From contig CM077005.1 of the NCBI GenBank assembly GCA_039090855.1, forward strand, positions 16,407,921 to 16,471,920: DNA of 64,000 bases. The letters run 5' to 3'. The position numbers and the translations under genes were made by a program. A model generated the notes under the pieces. It had not been told where the DNA came from. It did no database searches and was given only the letters and a program-made list of their open reading frames with translations. This stretch comes from Macrothele yani (Eukaryota > Arthropoda > Arachnida > Araneae > Macrothelidae). The first letter of the stretch is position 1, and each line of letters begins with the position of its first letter. Below, in pieces: positions 33,102 to 42,667 of the stretch.

Positions 33102-34298
33102 TGTGACTCGTGTGGTCGAGGAGTTTGGGATCGCTCACAACATCGTTTCACGAGCTTGGAGAGCATTTCAAACGACAGGAGCAGCTGTCCGAGAGTTTAG
33201 CAGTGGTCGTCCACGAGCAACCACGGCGGCGGACGACCGGTATATTGTCCTACAGGTGAGGAGAGACAGACGGCAGACAACGGGAGAAATCGCAAGGCAG
33301 ATGCAACAGACAACTGGACGTCCGTTATCGCGTTTTACCGTGGCCAGGAGGCTGCACAAAAGTGGTCTATTTGCACGACGACCAGTACGGTGTGTGCCAT
33401 TAACGCCTGCTCATCGGAGACGACGGTTTCTGTGGTGCCAGGAACACAAGAACTGGACACATCAGCAATGGGGTCGAGTTCTCTTTACGGATGAGAGCCT
33501 ATTTAGTCTGACGAGCGATTCTGGACGTATACACATCTGGAGAGAGCAGGGAACTCGCAATCACACCTCAAACATCATCGAAAGGGACCGGTTTGGAGGT
33601 GGCGGAGTTCTTGTTTGGGGCGGTATCAGGCTTGGTAGCCGTACTGACCTCCACATTTTCCAAGGAGGTACAGTCACTCGTGTCCACTATTGTACCGAGG
33701 TTCTCATGCCTCTCGTGCGTCTGTTTAGAGGTGATGTTGCTTCTGAGTTCCTCTTCATGAACGACAATGCTACACTGGGTGTCGCAGAGGCTGTGGAGAG
33801 TGAAGATATTCAACGCAAGGATTGGCCCGCAAGGTCCCCGGACCTAAATCCAATCGAACACGTGTGAGACTTTCTCGGGAGAAGCTTGGCAGCATGTCAC
33901 CAGCCGCCAGCAACGATTCCGCAGCTGCGATTGGCGCTACAAGAGGAATGGGCCGCGATGCCTCAACAGCTCCTTGAAAACCTCGTCCTCAGCATGGACA
34001 GACGTTGTAAATCCTGCAACGCAGTCAGGGGTGATCATATCCCCTACTAAAGACTGGATTTTTCTTGGCAGCCGCCTGTCACATGGACGGTTCTGTCTTC
34101 TGTCCAGTTTTGCTCGAAGCTACCTTTTCAATAAAGTGCCTTTGTATCCTTTGGATTCCTTGTTTGGACGGTTTTGCTCACTTGTCCCATATTCTTACAT
34201 CTTGGGGATCTTATGGCATGATTTGAGTCGATGTGGAGCACTTTTGCACGAGGTTACATTCGAAAAACCGTCTCCTCCTTAATTTTTGCACGCCAGTG
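33071..34298 (+). mobile_element. Tc1-like transposon T4, left end missing
   Basis: The right end is TTTTTGCACGCCAGTG followed by TA. No matching left terminal repeat is present; the element begins at the palindrome. It encodes a nearly complete transposase. It lies inside composite element Y. Confidence 0.8.
33085..34020 (+). pseudogene. Transposase of T4, one nonsense codon
   Basis: Readable from LEEGRSVTRVVEEFGIAH (HTH) through RRDRRQTTGEIARQMQQ. The catalytic part has RVLFTDESLFSL (first aspartate), FLFMNDNATLG (second) and SPDLNPIEHV (glutamate). The distance between the last two is 30 residues rather than 34, which suggests a four-codon deletion after DNAT. TGA at 33868 replaces the expected tryptophan codon of HVWD. 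The frame then stays open through FLGRSLAACH to MPQQLLENLVLSMDRR. The start codon is lost with the left end. Confidence 0.88.
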
Positions 34299-34753
34299 TA
34301 TTTACTGATAAAAAAAAAAGATACCAAATATTGCTTTTCTTTTTAATACTTCATTCAAAGCTTCCGGCAAAAATTTCTCGCTATTTCTCTAACCTGTTTC
34401 ATACGAAGCTCCCGCAAATATTTTGAAAAATCCTTCTGTTGAGGCTAGAGGCTCTCTTAGCCATGAGTCCCTAAACCCCGTACTGCCGCGGTTGCGGAGG
34501 CTATCAGTACGCCCATGACTGGACTTTGAAGATGTTTTCAACTCTTTCGTGTAGTAAGATGTCAGTCACTATGACATAAATCAAAGTTTTACAAAAACCT
34601 TTTGATGTTTCAAAATACATGTTGTGTATTATTTTCATATACACAGTCGAGTCACATTATTGTGACCACCTCCTACTTTTGACGTCAACAACGCATAGCC
34701 AATGAAAGAAGGCACGTGTCGTGAGCTGGCTTGGAGGGTATATAAAACATATC

Positions 34754-35074
34754 GGGCCGCGGGTGGCCTAGTGGTCAGCGTTCGTGACTGCCATGGAGAT
34801 AACCTCAAGTTCGATCCTGGGCAGGTACGAACGTTCGAACCACTAAATACCCGCCGTGCGTCGGATGGGCACGTTAAGCCGTCGGACCCCGGGTACTGGC
34901 CCGCCGGTAATAAATAAGGGCGTCTTCCTCCCCTTTCCACCTCGCTTCCGTGTCACTTTCCTATCGGGCCCTCTAGCCCAAATCTCCGAGCTTCCTATTT
35001 CTAAGGGTTGTTTAACACCTGGGGTCAGACACTCCCTTCCTAAAAATTCCCCTACATATAATCTATGATCTTTG
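34754..35074 (+). repeat. tRNA-derived SINE family B, perfect 10-bp TSD
   Basis: Head GGGCCGCGGGTGGCCTAGTG with A box, B box GTTCGATCCTGG, then the GGATGGGCACGTTAAGCCGT body. Flanked by AAAACATATC at 34744-34753 and 35075-35084. A second member lies at 59517-59700. Confidence 0.9.
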
Positions 35075-35084
35075 AAAACATATC

Positions 35085-36140
35085 ACACGTTCCTATCACG
35101 GATAAAAGGAGCGGTTTATCAGATTTCCAAATAGGGATGATTATCGGCTTTCGGGCCAAGGGTGGCAGTATTTCTGAAACAGCGCAGTTTGTGAACTGTT
35201 CGCGTGCTGCTGTGGTTAAAGTGTATCCTGATTGGAGAAATGGCACCATTGCGAAAAAGCGATGTGGAAACTGCGGAGCACCACGTGCCATTGATGCGAG
35301 AGGTGAACGTCGGCTGCGAAGGTGCGTGATGATCAATCGACACGCTACAGTGGAGCAACTCACTGGCCGAATGAACCAGGGGGCTACCGAAAGTGTATCT
35401 AAAACGCCAGTTCAGCGAACCCTGCTGGGTATGGAGCCCCGATGCAGATGGATGGTCACTGCACCTGCGCTAACGAATGTGCATTGGAAGAAAAGGCTTA
35501 CATTTGCACGGCAGTATTGGAATTGGACCCCCGCTGATTGGCAAGGAATTGCCTTCTACGATGAGTTACGTTTTCTGCTTCATCGAACGGATGGCCGCTA
35601 GGGTATAAGGCGAGAAACATCGGAGAACAAATACTCTTAAACCATTGCTGGAAGAACACAAGTTAGTGGGGGCAGCGTTACGGCCTAGGGAAGGTTTTCG
35701 TGGCGTTCTCTGGATCCACTCATACATGTGGAAGGCACTATGGACCGAATTCGTTATGAATCCATTTTTGCAGACAACGTACACACATACATGCTGATTG
35801 TCTTCCCTTGGGGCGGATGGGATCTTCCTGGACGACATTGCGACGTGTCACACAGCTAGAAATGTCCAAGAGTGGTTGGAAGAGCCCGATGAAGACTTCA
35901 AAGTACTTTCCTGACCCTCTAATTTCCCAGACTTCAACCCAATTGAGCATCTGTGGGACCACCTGGATCGTGTTGTTCTCTCCATGGATCCTCCAACACG
36001 CACCCTCCAGTAGCTGCCAGATGCACTGCAGTCAGCTTGGCTCCACATACCTATGAACACCTTCCAGCACCTTACTGAGTCACTCCAAGCCCATCAAGCT
36101 GCTGTCCGCGCTGCACAAGGTGGTTACTCTGGATATTAGC
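35085..36140 (+). pseudogene. Transposase of T5, degraded
   Basis: HTH region SGLSDFQIGMIIGFRAKGGS and AQFVNCSRAAVVKVY, then WQGIAFYDELRFLLH with the first aspartate. After a stop at about 35599 other frames give IFLDDIATCHTARNVQEWLE (second aspartate) and FPDFNPIEHLWDHLD (glutamate, 36 residues on). The C-terminus is HLTESLQAHQAAVRAAQGGY. There are several stops and frameshifts. Confidence 0.85.
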
Positions 36141-36170
36141 TGGTGGTCACAATAATGTGACTCGACGGTG

Positions 36171-36456
36171 TAATTCTTAGCTTTTCAGTACGTTTCTTTT
36201 TTTATCTTGATTATTAATTGTTTACAATTTCCGCATTACTAATTTTCCTACGAATGATCTATAATGCTCTCTATATGTGTCATAGCTATCTAACGTGAGA
36301 AAAAAATTTAGATTGATATTTACTGTGAATTTGGGGTGTGAGGGATGGAAAAAAATAACTTTTTATGTAAAACAGAAAGGGGTCTAAAATTTTCCTCTTC
36401 AAGCCCACCAAAGTTCAGTTCCTCGTTTTACTTTAAATAGCATTTAAAATCGTCAT
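36171..36456. other. Spacer between T5 and T6
   Basis: AT-rich, nothing recognised. Confidence 0.4.
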
Positions 36457-36693
36457 ACACTGCTGTTAATAGAAACTACACCATATGAAGAAATGCTCAG
36501 ATTTGCACGAAATTTGCAGGGTGGATAGGGCACCATGAAAGATGCAAATGATTACAATTGCAGCGAACATACAAATGTGAGGCACGCACGACGCCATCCG
36601 AAATGTCACACCAGGGGGTATAAAAGAAAGTGTACAGAGAGCAGGTTTTTAAACCTGCTACACTCGACCGTACGCAGTTGTTAACATGTAAAC

Positions 36694-38660
36694 ATGCCGC
36701 GTAGAAGGACAAGACAACCATACGAACACTTGACGGAGTTTGAAAGAGGTACAATCGTTGGACTCAGAGAAGGTGGTTTATTATACCGCGATATTACTGC
36801 ACGCGTTAGTCGTAACGCAACTACCGTTATGCGTACATGGTGTCAATGGACAGCAGAAAATCGCACGACCGGGCGGGTAGACAGGCACTTGCACCGTATG
36901 GCAGTGACGCCGCGCACAACACCATCCACGACACTTGCGCGGTAATGGAGGATGGTCACACATCGTCCGATGTCTGCAAGCACTGTTCGTCACCGATTGC
37001 TGCAGAGAGGCCTCGTCGTTCGTCACCGATTGCTGCAGAGAGGAATCGTTGTTCGTCACCGATTGCTGCAGAGAGGCCTCGTTGTTCGTCACCGATTGCT
37101 GCAGAGAGGCCTCGTTGTTCGTCACCGATTGCTGCAGAGAGGCCTCGTTGTTCGTCACCGATTGCTGCAGAGAGGCCTCGTTGTTTGTCACCGATTGCTA
37201 CAGAGAGGCCTCGTTGTTCGTCACCGATTGCTGTACAGAGGCCTCGTCGTTCGTCACCGATTGTGCAGAGAGGCCTCGTCGTTCGTCACCGATTGCTGCA
37301 GAGAGGCCTCGTTGTTTCGTCAACGATTGCTGCAGAGAGGCCTCGTTGTTCGTCACCGATTGCTGCAGAGAGGCCTCGTTGTTCGTCACCGATTGCTGCA
37401 CAGAGGCCTCGTTGTTCGTCACCGATTGCTGCAGAGAGGCCTCGTTGTTCGTCACCGATTGCTGCAGAGAGGCCTCGTTGTTTGTCACCGATTGCTGCAG
37501 AGAGGCCTCGTTGTTCGTCACCGATTGCTGCAGAGAGGCCTCGTTGTTCGTCACCGATTGCTGCAGAGAGGCCTAGTTGTTCGTCACCGATTGCTGCAGA
37601 GAGGCCTCGTCGTTCGTCACCGATTGCTGCAGAGAGGCCTTGTTTTTCGTCAACGATTGCTGCAGAGTCCTCATTGTTCGTCACCGATTGCTGCAGAGAG
37701 GCCTCGTTGTTCGTCACCGATTGCTGCAGAGAGGCCTCGTTGTTCGTCACCGATTGCTGCAGAGAGGCCTCGCTGTTCGTCACCGATTTCTGCAGAGAGG
37801 CCTCGTTGTTCATCACCGATTGCTGCAGAGAGGCCTCGTTTTTCGTCACCGCTTGCTGCAGAGAGGCCTCGTTGTTCGTTACCGATTGCCGCAGAGAGGC
37901 CTCGTTGTTCGTCACCGATTGTGCAGAGAGGCCTCGTTGTTCGTCACCGATTGCTGCAGAGAGGCCTCGTCGTTCGTCACCGATTGTGCAGAAAGGCCTC
38001 GTTGCTCGCGTCAACTACTGCGACTTCCCTCGAATCTGAACCGTAGGCGCCAGCGATTGCAGTGGTGCCGCGAACGTCGAAACTGGAGTGCTGAATGGAA
38101 GCATACTGTGTTTTCGGATGAGTCCAGATTGAATCTAATGAATCACGACGGACGAATCCTTGTCCGCTGATACCGTGGTGAACGGTATCTGGAAGGCGGC
38201 ATTGTGCAGCGCCATACCGGTCCCATATCGAGCGTGATGGTCTGGTGCGCTACTGCGTTTCATTCACACACTCGCCTACTACGCATCACAGGCACATTGA
38301 ACAGCCAACGCTACATCACGGAAGTGTCGGAAGCTGAACTTCTACCCGTCCATCTGACGATCCCGGGAGCCATCTTCCAACAAGACAATGCCCGACCCCA
38401 TGTTGCTCGTACTGTCCAAGACGCACACTGTGCGCATCAAGTCCCTCGTCTTCCTTGGCCTGCTCACTCGTCACATTTGTCGCCTATAGAGAACGTGTGT
38501 GGTGTCATCGCGCAACGACTGGCTCGCATGGCCTCGCCGCCTGTCACAACCAACGAATTGTGGATGCGTGTAGAAGCAGAATGGAATGCAATACCGCAGA
38601 CGACCATCCACACTCTGTTTCATTCGATCCCACGGCGTGTGGGGTCGGTTGTCACCGTCC
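36694..38660 (+). pseudogene. Transposase of T6 with in-frame 11-residue repeat expansion
   Basis: Starts MPRRRTRQPYEHLTEFERGT. The HTH region includes RDITARVSRNATTVMRTW. A frameshift near 36870 leads into MVTHRPMSASTVRHRLLQRG, after which VRHRLLQRGLV is reiterated about 31 times. The normal protein should run once through RHRLLQRGLVAR into the LLRLP block, which resumes at 38015. The catalytic half has HTVFSDESRL (first D), AIFQQDNARPHVA (second D) and LSPIENV (E, 34 residues on). A stop occurs at about 38168. C-terminus IHTLFHSIPRRVGSVVTVHG. Confidence 0.9.
36986..38010 (+). repeat. 33-bp minisatellite inside a transposase gene, about 31 units
   Basis: The unit is TTGTTCGTCACCGATTGCTG then CAGAGAGGCCTCG, 33 bp = 11 codons. 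A few units (for example 37256-37272, 37917-37936, 37980-38001) lack one base (GATTGTGCAG), shifting the frame, so all three forward frames are open over long stretches. Sequence identity is high, indicating recent expansion. Confidence 0.95.
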
Positions 38661-38884
38661 ATGGTGGATTTACTTATTACTCATTTTTTAGCCTTTCTCA
38701 TCACGAACCGGTATGTAATTGTGATCGTTTGCAGCTTATACCATAACTAATCACTCCCATTAATTTCATTGTGATTGGTTATTTCTTTCTTGGCGCTGCA
38801 ATTTCTATTAACAGCAGTGCATTTTAATCGAAAAACTTAAACACGAAAAAAGAAAAAATCGCATGTAAGCAATGTCCGCTGACC

Positions 38885-39660
38885 TTCTTTTACGCTTTCC
38901 TCCAACTTTGTCCGTCTGTGTGTCTGTCTGTCCGCACAATAACGCGTAAAAATGGTTTGATTTCGACGAAGCCGCCCCGGTGGCGCGGTGGTCTAAGCAA
39001 TGGCTTCTGATCATTCGTCCAAGATGGGTCCGGGTTCAAATCCCGGTGAGGCATGGCTGTTGTGTTCGTCTTACGGCGCTGGCTCTCTCCCTTCCCTGGA
39101 ACCAGTGGCGCTAAATTAAGGACGCGCGACTGCTTATAGCCCACTGAGTTGCTCACGGGGGTCGTTAAACCTCCAATCAAACAAAATAATAATAATAATT
39201 TCGATGAAATTTAGTATGTGGTAGGGGACAACTGGAGACGAACCCTACTGTAAATGGGGAAAATGGGGTCAAAGGTCAGGACAGGAGCGGGATCCATTCC
39301 ATCGCCCTTATGCGTTATAGCTTACGTAAAAATGCTTCGATTGCGACAACACTATATCATGTTGTTCCGGAGATGTACTGAACCGGTTCTGTTGAATATA
39401 ATCGAAATGAGGTCAAAGGTCAGGGCTCAGGAGCGAAATTTATTCCACAGCCATTATCCTCATAACTTGACTAAAAATGCTACTATTGCGACAAAACTTT
39501 AGTATGTTGTTCCGCAGGTATACTGAACCAAATCTGTTTAATATAATCGAAATAGGGTTAAAGGTCAGGGCACAGGAGCGAGATTTATTCCACAGCCATT
39601 ATCCTCAAAACGTGAGTAATGATTTCTGGCATGTTGGAAAGCGTATCATAATCAATTCAT
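38885..39660 (+). repeat. 146-bp tandem repeat, inverted copy
   Basis: Same family as 19128-19501 and 22266-22620, in the other orientation. DR1-like sites: GGGTCAAAGGTCA at 39266-39278, AGGTCAAAGGTCA at 39410-39422 and GGGTTAAAGGTCA at 39555-39567, spaced 144-145 bp. It is bordered by TTTGTCCGTCTGTGTGTCTG at 38905. A SINE interrupts it at 38971-39197. Confidence 0.85.
38971..39197 (+). repeat. tRNA-derived SINE family A
   Basis: Full-length plus copy, flanked by ATTTCGACGAA (38960-38970) and ATTTCGATGAA (39198-39208). The 3' tail is AATAAT-rich rather than pure A. Confidence 0.92.
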
Positions 39661-39726
39661 TGCATAATTTTATTAACTTGTTTATTCCTAGTAACAAAAA
39701 TTACATCTAAACAGAAAATTTCCGTG

Positions 39727-39950
39727 CCGCCCCGGTGGCGCAGTGGTCTAAGCGATGGCCTCTGATCATTCGTCCGAACGGGGTCCGGGTTCGAATCCCG
39801 GTGAGGCATGGATGTTGTGTTTGTCTTACGGCGCTGGCTCTCTCCCTTCCCTAGAACCAGTGGCCCTAAATTAGGGACGGGCGACTGCTTATAGCCCATT
39901 GAGTTGCTCACGGTGGTCGTTAAACCTCCAATCAAAAAAAAAAAAAAAAT
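39727..39950 (+). repeat. tRNA-derived SINE family A, perfect 13-bp TSD
   Basis: Full-length plus copy with poly-A, flanked by GAAAATTTCCGTG at 39714-39726 and 39951-39963. The cleanest copy in the window, with intact A and B boxes. Confidence 0.96.
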
Positions 39951-39984
39951 GAAAATTTCCGTGATATTCCATCCATTCTGAGGA

Positions 39985-40110
39985 CGAAGTTAATGTGGAC
40001 AGAGTGAACGATGGACGAAATGAACAGCGGACACCGTGAACGGTGGCCTTTTATAAACTGTGGACGAAGTGAACACGGACAGAGTCATAGGAAACCTAGC
40101 GATTCATGTA
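39985..40110 (-). repeat. Decayed 32-bp minisatellite
   Basis: Repeated GGACGAAATGAAC and GGACAGAGTGAACG strings, the inverse of the array at 32040-32245. Confidence 0.65.
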
Positions 40111-41245
40111 TTGCTAATACTAACCGCACTTGACTTTTAGATATACAAGTCTATGAAAAGAGACGCCAAATGTTTCTGACTCGTGTTTTTCAGTCTCCGA
40201 ATTTTGAGGCTCGATGGCTATTAACTCTTCTAAGAAAGTGCCAGTTAGCCAGCAAGGCTGCTAAAAAAACTCCTCGGAATTCCCTGAAGCATAAAATCAT
40301 GAGACGTGAGTTGCTGACAGGTAGAAAAATTTCCCCGCTGATTGGTTAATTTGATGAGTAGTTTGGCAGCTGCTGCGCGGTATGCTGACAATGACGGCCA
40401 TCTTTTTTCTTTCTTTTTTTTTTTCTTTCTCCTATTGAAGCAAGGGTTTGAATACGCCACAGCCTGCCCCTACTTTCTTTCATACTGTCTGGACTATTAA
40501 ACTTAATGCCTCCAATGACCGATTTCAACTTCAACGGGGACCGACAGCAGGGAGAGAAAGAACATGAAGCAAACATAAAGCGAATTCCTAGCGCAACTCA
40601 TGGAAAAGCAGTTCTGGAAACGGGGAGCGACTGGAGAAAATTGCATCTGACAAAACGCTCTCTAATTGCTCAAAAGCGGCGGGGTGTCATCCGAGGATTA
40701 AAAAAAGTAATATAAAATATCTTTTACCATTCACCCATGAAGACGAGAGAAAAATAAATTGGGTCAAGAACAACATCAACTGGCTCCAACGGTAGCGAAT
40801 GTGCTCGAATATATACTAATTGGCCACTTTATTTGATACACCATAGTTAGATTTCTGCATGGGTTTATTTAGCAAGGTCCGAATGGGGACCATGGTTCTG
40901 TGCCGTTTTATGGGCCTTTATTTGTCAGTTTTGATGCTATATGTATCTTTCCCGACAGTAAATCTCAAGTAAAAAAATCTCGATGTAACGAAAATGGGTA
41001 ACGGAAGCAGTCGAAACTATTGTTGAAATCTGATTTTTGAATGCTGTCCGAATGAAATGGCGCAACAGTTGTTAATTTCGTTGTTACTCAACAACATATT
41101 TTACTAAATTTCCTCCGAACGTTAATGCATCACGTTTCACAATCAGAGTTGGAAACGGGTCAAAAAATGTCTGACACGGCCGTCACATAATTGGACCAGA
41201 CCCAGACCTGAGCCGGACAAATCTGCTTTGAACTATAAATTCGAA
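40111..41245. other. Intron sequence, nothing firmly recognised
   Basis: AT-rich. TAATTGGCCACTTTATTTGA at 40828-40847 resembles a Tc1-type terminus without a partner. 41150-41225 has GGGTC/GACC-rich text like hAT-type ends. No coding exon recognised. Confidence 0.4.
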
Positions 41246-41248
41246 TAT

Positions 41249-41985
41249 ATCATCATCATTCTCAACCATTATCAATCCACTTCTGGATGAAGGCCTCCTC
41301 AAACTTCTTCAACAACGGACATGGGAGATGGGTGGATGAGGACAATCTCCTTCATCCACCCATCTCCCACGTGGTCTTCTTCTGGGCCTTTTCCTGTCAC
41401 TCCACTCTAAAATTTTGGTTGTTCATCGGTGGTCCGTTCTTCTGGAAATATGTGCCGCCCATTACCATTTCAAGGGATTTTATTCCGATCATGATGTCTT
41501 CCGCTCCTGTCATTTTCCTTATCCACGAGTTCCTCTTTTTATCTTTCTTCGTTACACCAAGCATGCATCTCTCCACGCTTCTTTCAGTTGTCTGCAGTCT
41601 TTGTACGTCTTTTTTTTAGTAAATGTATACATCTCTGCTCCGTACGCAAGCACTGGAAGGATGTATTGATTCAACACTTTTCTTTTAAGACATAACTGCA
41701 TATTGCTCTTAAAAATTGTGCCGTTTCTTCCAAAGCTCTCCAACCAAGTTTTATACGTCGATTAATTTCTTAATCAACGTGACTCTCGCTTAGGTATCTG
41801 CTGCCCAAGGTAAATGTAGGAATTGGTTTTATCTCCAGCTTTTCTCCATCAATTGGTAAATCTTCATTTCTTGTAAAAGCATTGTACTTCAGTTTTGTCT
41901 TCTGAAAGTTAATTTTTAATCATCATTTCTTTACCCATCTCAGCAAGTTCTTGGATCATCCTGTGTAGCTCTGAAATATTATTTC
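41249..41985 (-). mobile_element. RTE-type LINE, truncated copy C
   Basis: 3' part of the RTE family in minus orientation with a CATCATCAT tail at 41249. It is more diverged than copies A, D and E; readable text includes FKSNMQLCLKRKVLNQYILP and VLAYGAEMYTF. It is cut at about 41985. Near its 3' end is a local inverted duplication (41323-41368). Confidence 0.88.
41323..41368. repeat. 17-bp inverted repeat in LINE C
   Basis: GGGAGATGGGTGGATGA and its complement TCATCCACCCATCTCCC around a 12-14-base spacer. Only one arm is native to the LINE, so the other is an inverted duplication. Confidence 0.85.
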
Positions 41986-42309
41986 AAAGACTTCTGAAGG
42001 GTTCTTTAAAATATTTGGTTTCTTTTCAAAAATAAAATGGAAATAAAACCGGGTCGAAAGGTTTTTTTTTGAACTCTCAAAATGTAGAATTCAAAAACAG
42101 AATATGTGCAGTCATCTTTATTTGTGTAAAAAAAAAAATTGTTGTATCCTCCTTTTTCTCGAAATGCCCTCCTTTTTTTTAATGGAAATGTCCTCCCGTT
42201 CCCAAAAGTCATCTGGTCATTCTGGCTGTATCTCTGATTCCACTAGAAATAGAACAGCATAGTAAATGTACTCTTTGCCACACACACGAATTAAAAACCA
42301 AGTACCCAG
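41986..42309. other. Unassigned intron sequence
   Basis: AT-rich with T and A runs. Nothing recognised. Confidence 0.4.
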
Positions 42310-42660
42310 AAGGAATCATTCAATTGAGATGAAAATTGGTATGTGCAGTGTACATGTATAGGAACGGAAATGATTGCAATTTCAGAGCAGTTGGGACATT
42401 TATTCGCATAAAACAGCGACACGAGTGGAACAAATCAGTACGTTGTAGTTCCACCTCTGGCTCGGGTACAAGCAGTTATCCGACGTGGCATAGACACATA
42501 CAATTTATGGATACCGTCTTCAGGTATAGACACAGTGGTCTGGGAAAAAGCAGAAGTTACGGAGTATATAGGTCGCCAGATGAAGGTTTCAGAAGGAACA
42601 CTTTTTAGGGTCTCCAGACAAGGATAGTGCACGAGAATGAAAACTTACGTAGAATTAGAC
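42310..42660 (-). pseudogene. Tc1-like transposase C-terminal remnant
   Basis: The minus frame 42435-42632 ends LYVSMPRRITACTRARGGTT then TY-stop. This is the typical C-terminus of Tc1-like transposases (MPRRI-x-ACIRARGG). Only about 60 residues survive, of which the last 22 are clearly aligned. Confidence 0.65.
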
Positions 42661-42667
42661 TACATAC

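Larger units (their letters stand above)
32377..34520 (+). repeat. Composite element Y, copy 1
   Basis: Starts CAGTGGCGTACCTGAAC followed by a C-run, and ends near GGCTATCAGTACGCCC. Homologous blocks occur in 42668-44900: TATTTTTCGTAAAACCAAAATT, AGTACTTCATTGAAAGC-type and CTATCAGTACGCCCC. Inserted here are a tRNA-like R315 unit (32908-33030) and a Tc1-like element (33071-34298). Confidence 0.6.
34642..36170 (+). mobile_element. Tc1-like transposon T5 with nested SINE
   Basis: Terminal repeats CACAGTCGAGTCACATTATT and CACCGTCGAGTCACATTATT are near-identical over about 29 bp, flanked by TA. Without the 321-bp SINE and its 10-bp duplication it is about 1.2 kb. Confidence 0.92.
36458..38819 (+). 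mobile_element. Tc1-like transposon T6 swollen by an internal minisatellite
   Basis: Terminal repeats CACTGCTGTTAATAGAAA at the left and its complement TTTCTATTAACAGCAGTG at the right; TA on the left, CA on the right. It is 2.36 kb, about 1 kb longer than usual, because of the 33-bp array at 36986-38010 inside the transposase. Confidence 0.9.

Noticed and set aside
36837..38039. 400-codon repetitive frame, possibly a repeat protein
   Set aside because: It is an alternative frame of the expanded transposase segment; the native frame is the one that reads VRHRLLQRGLV.
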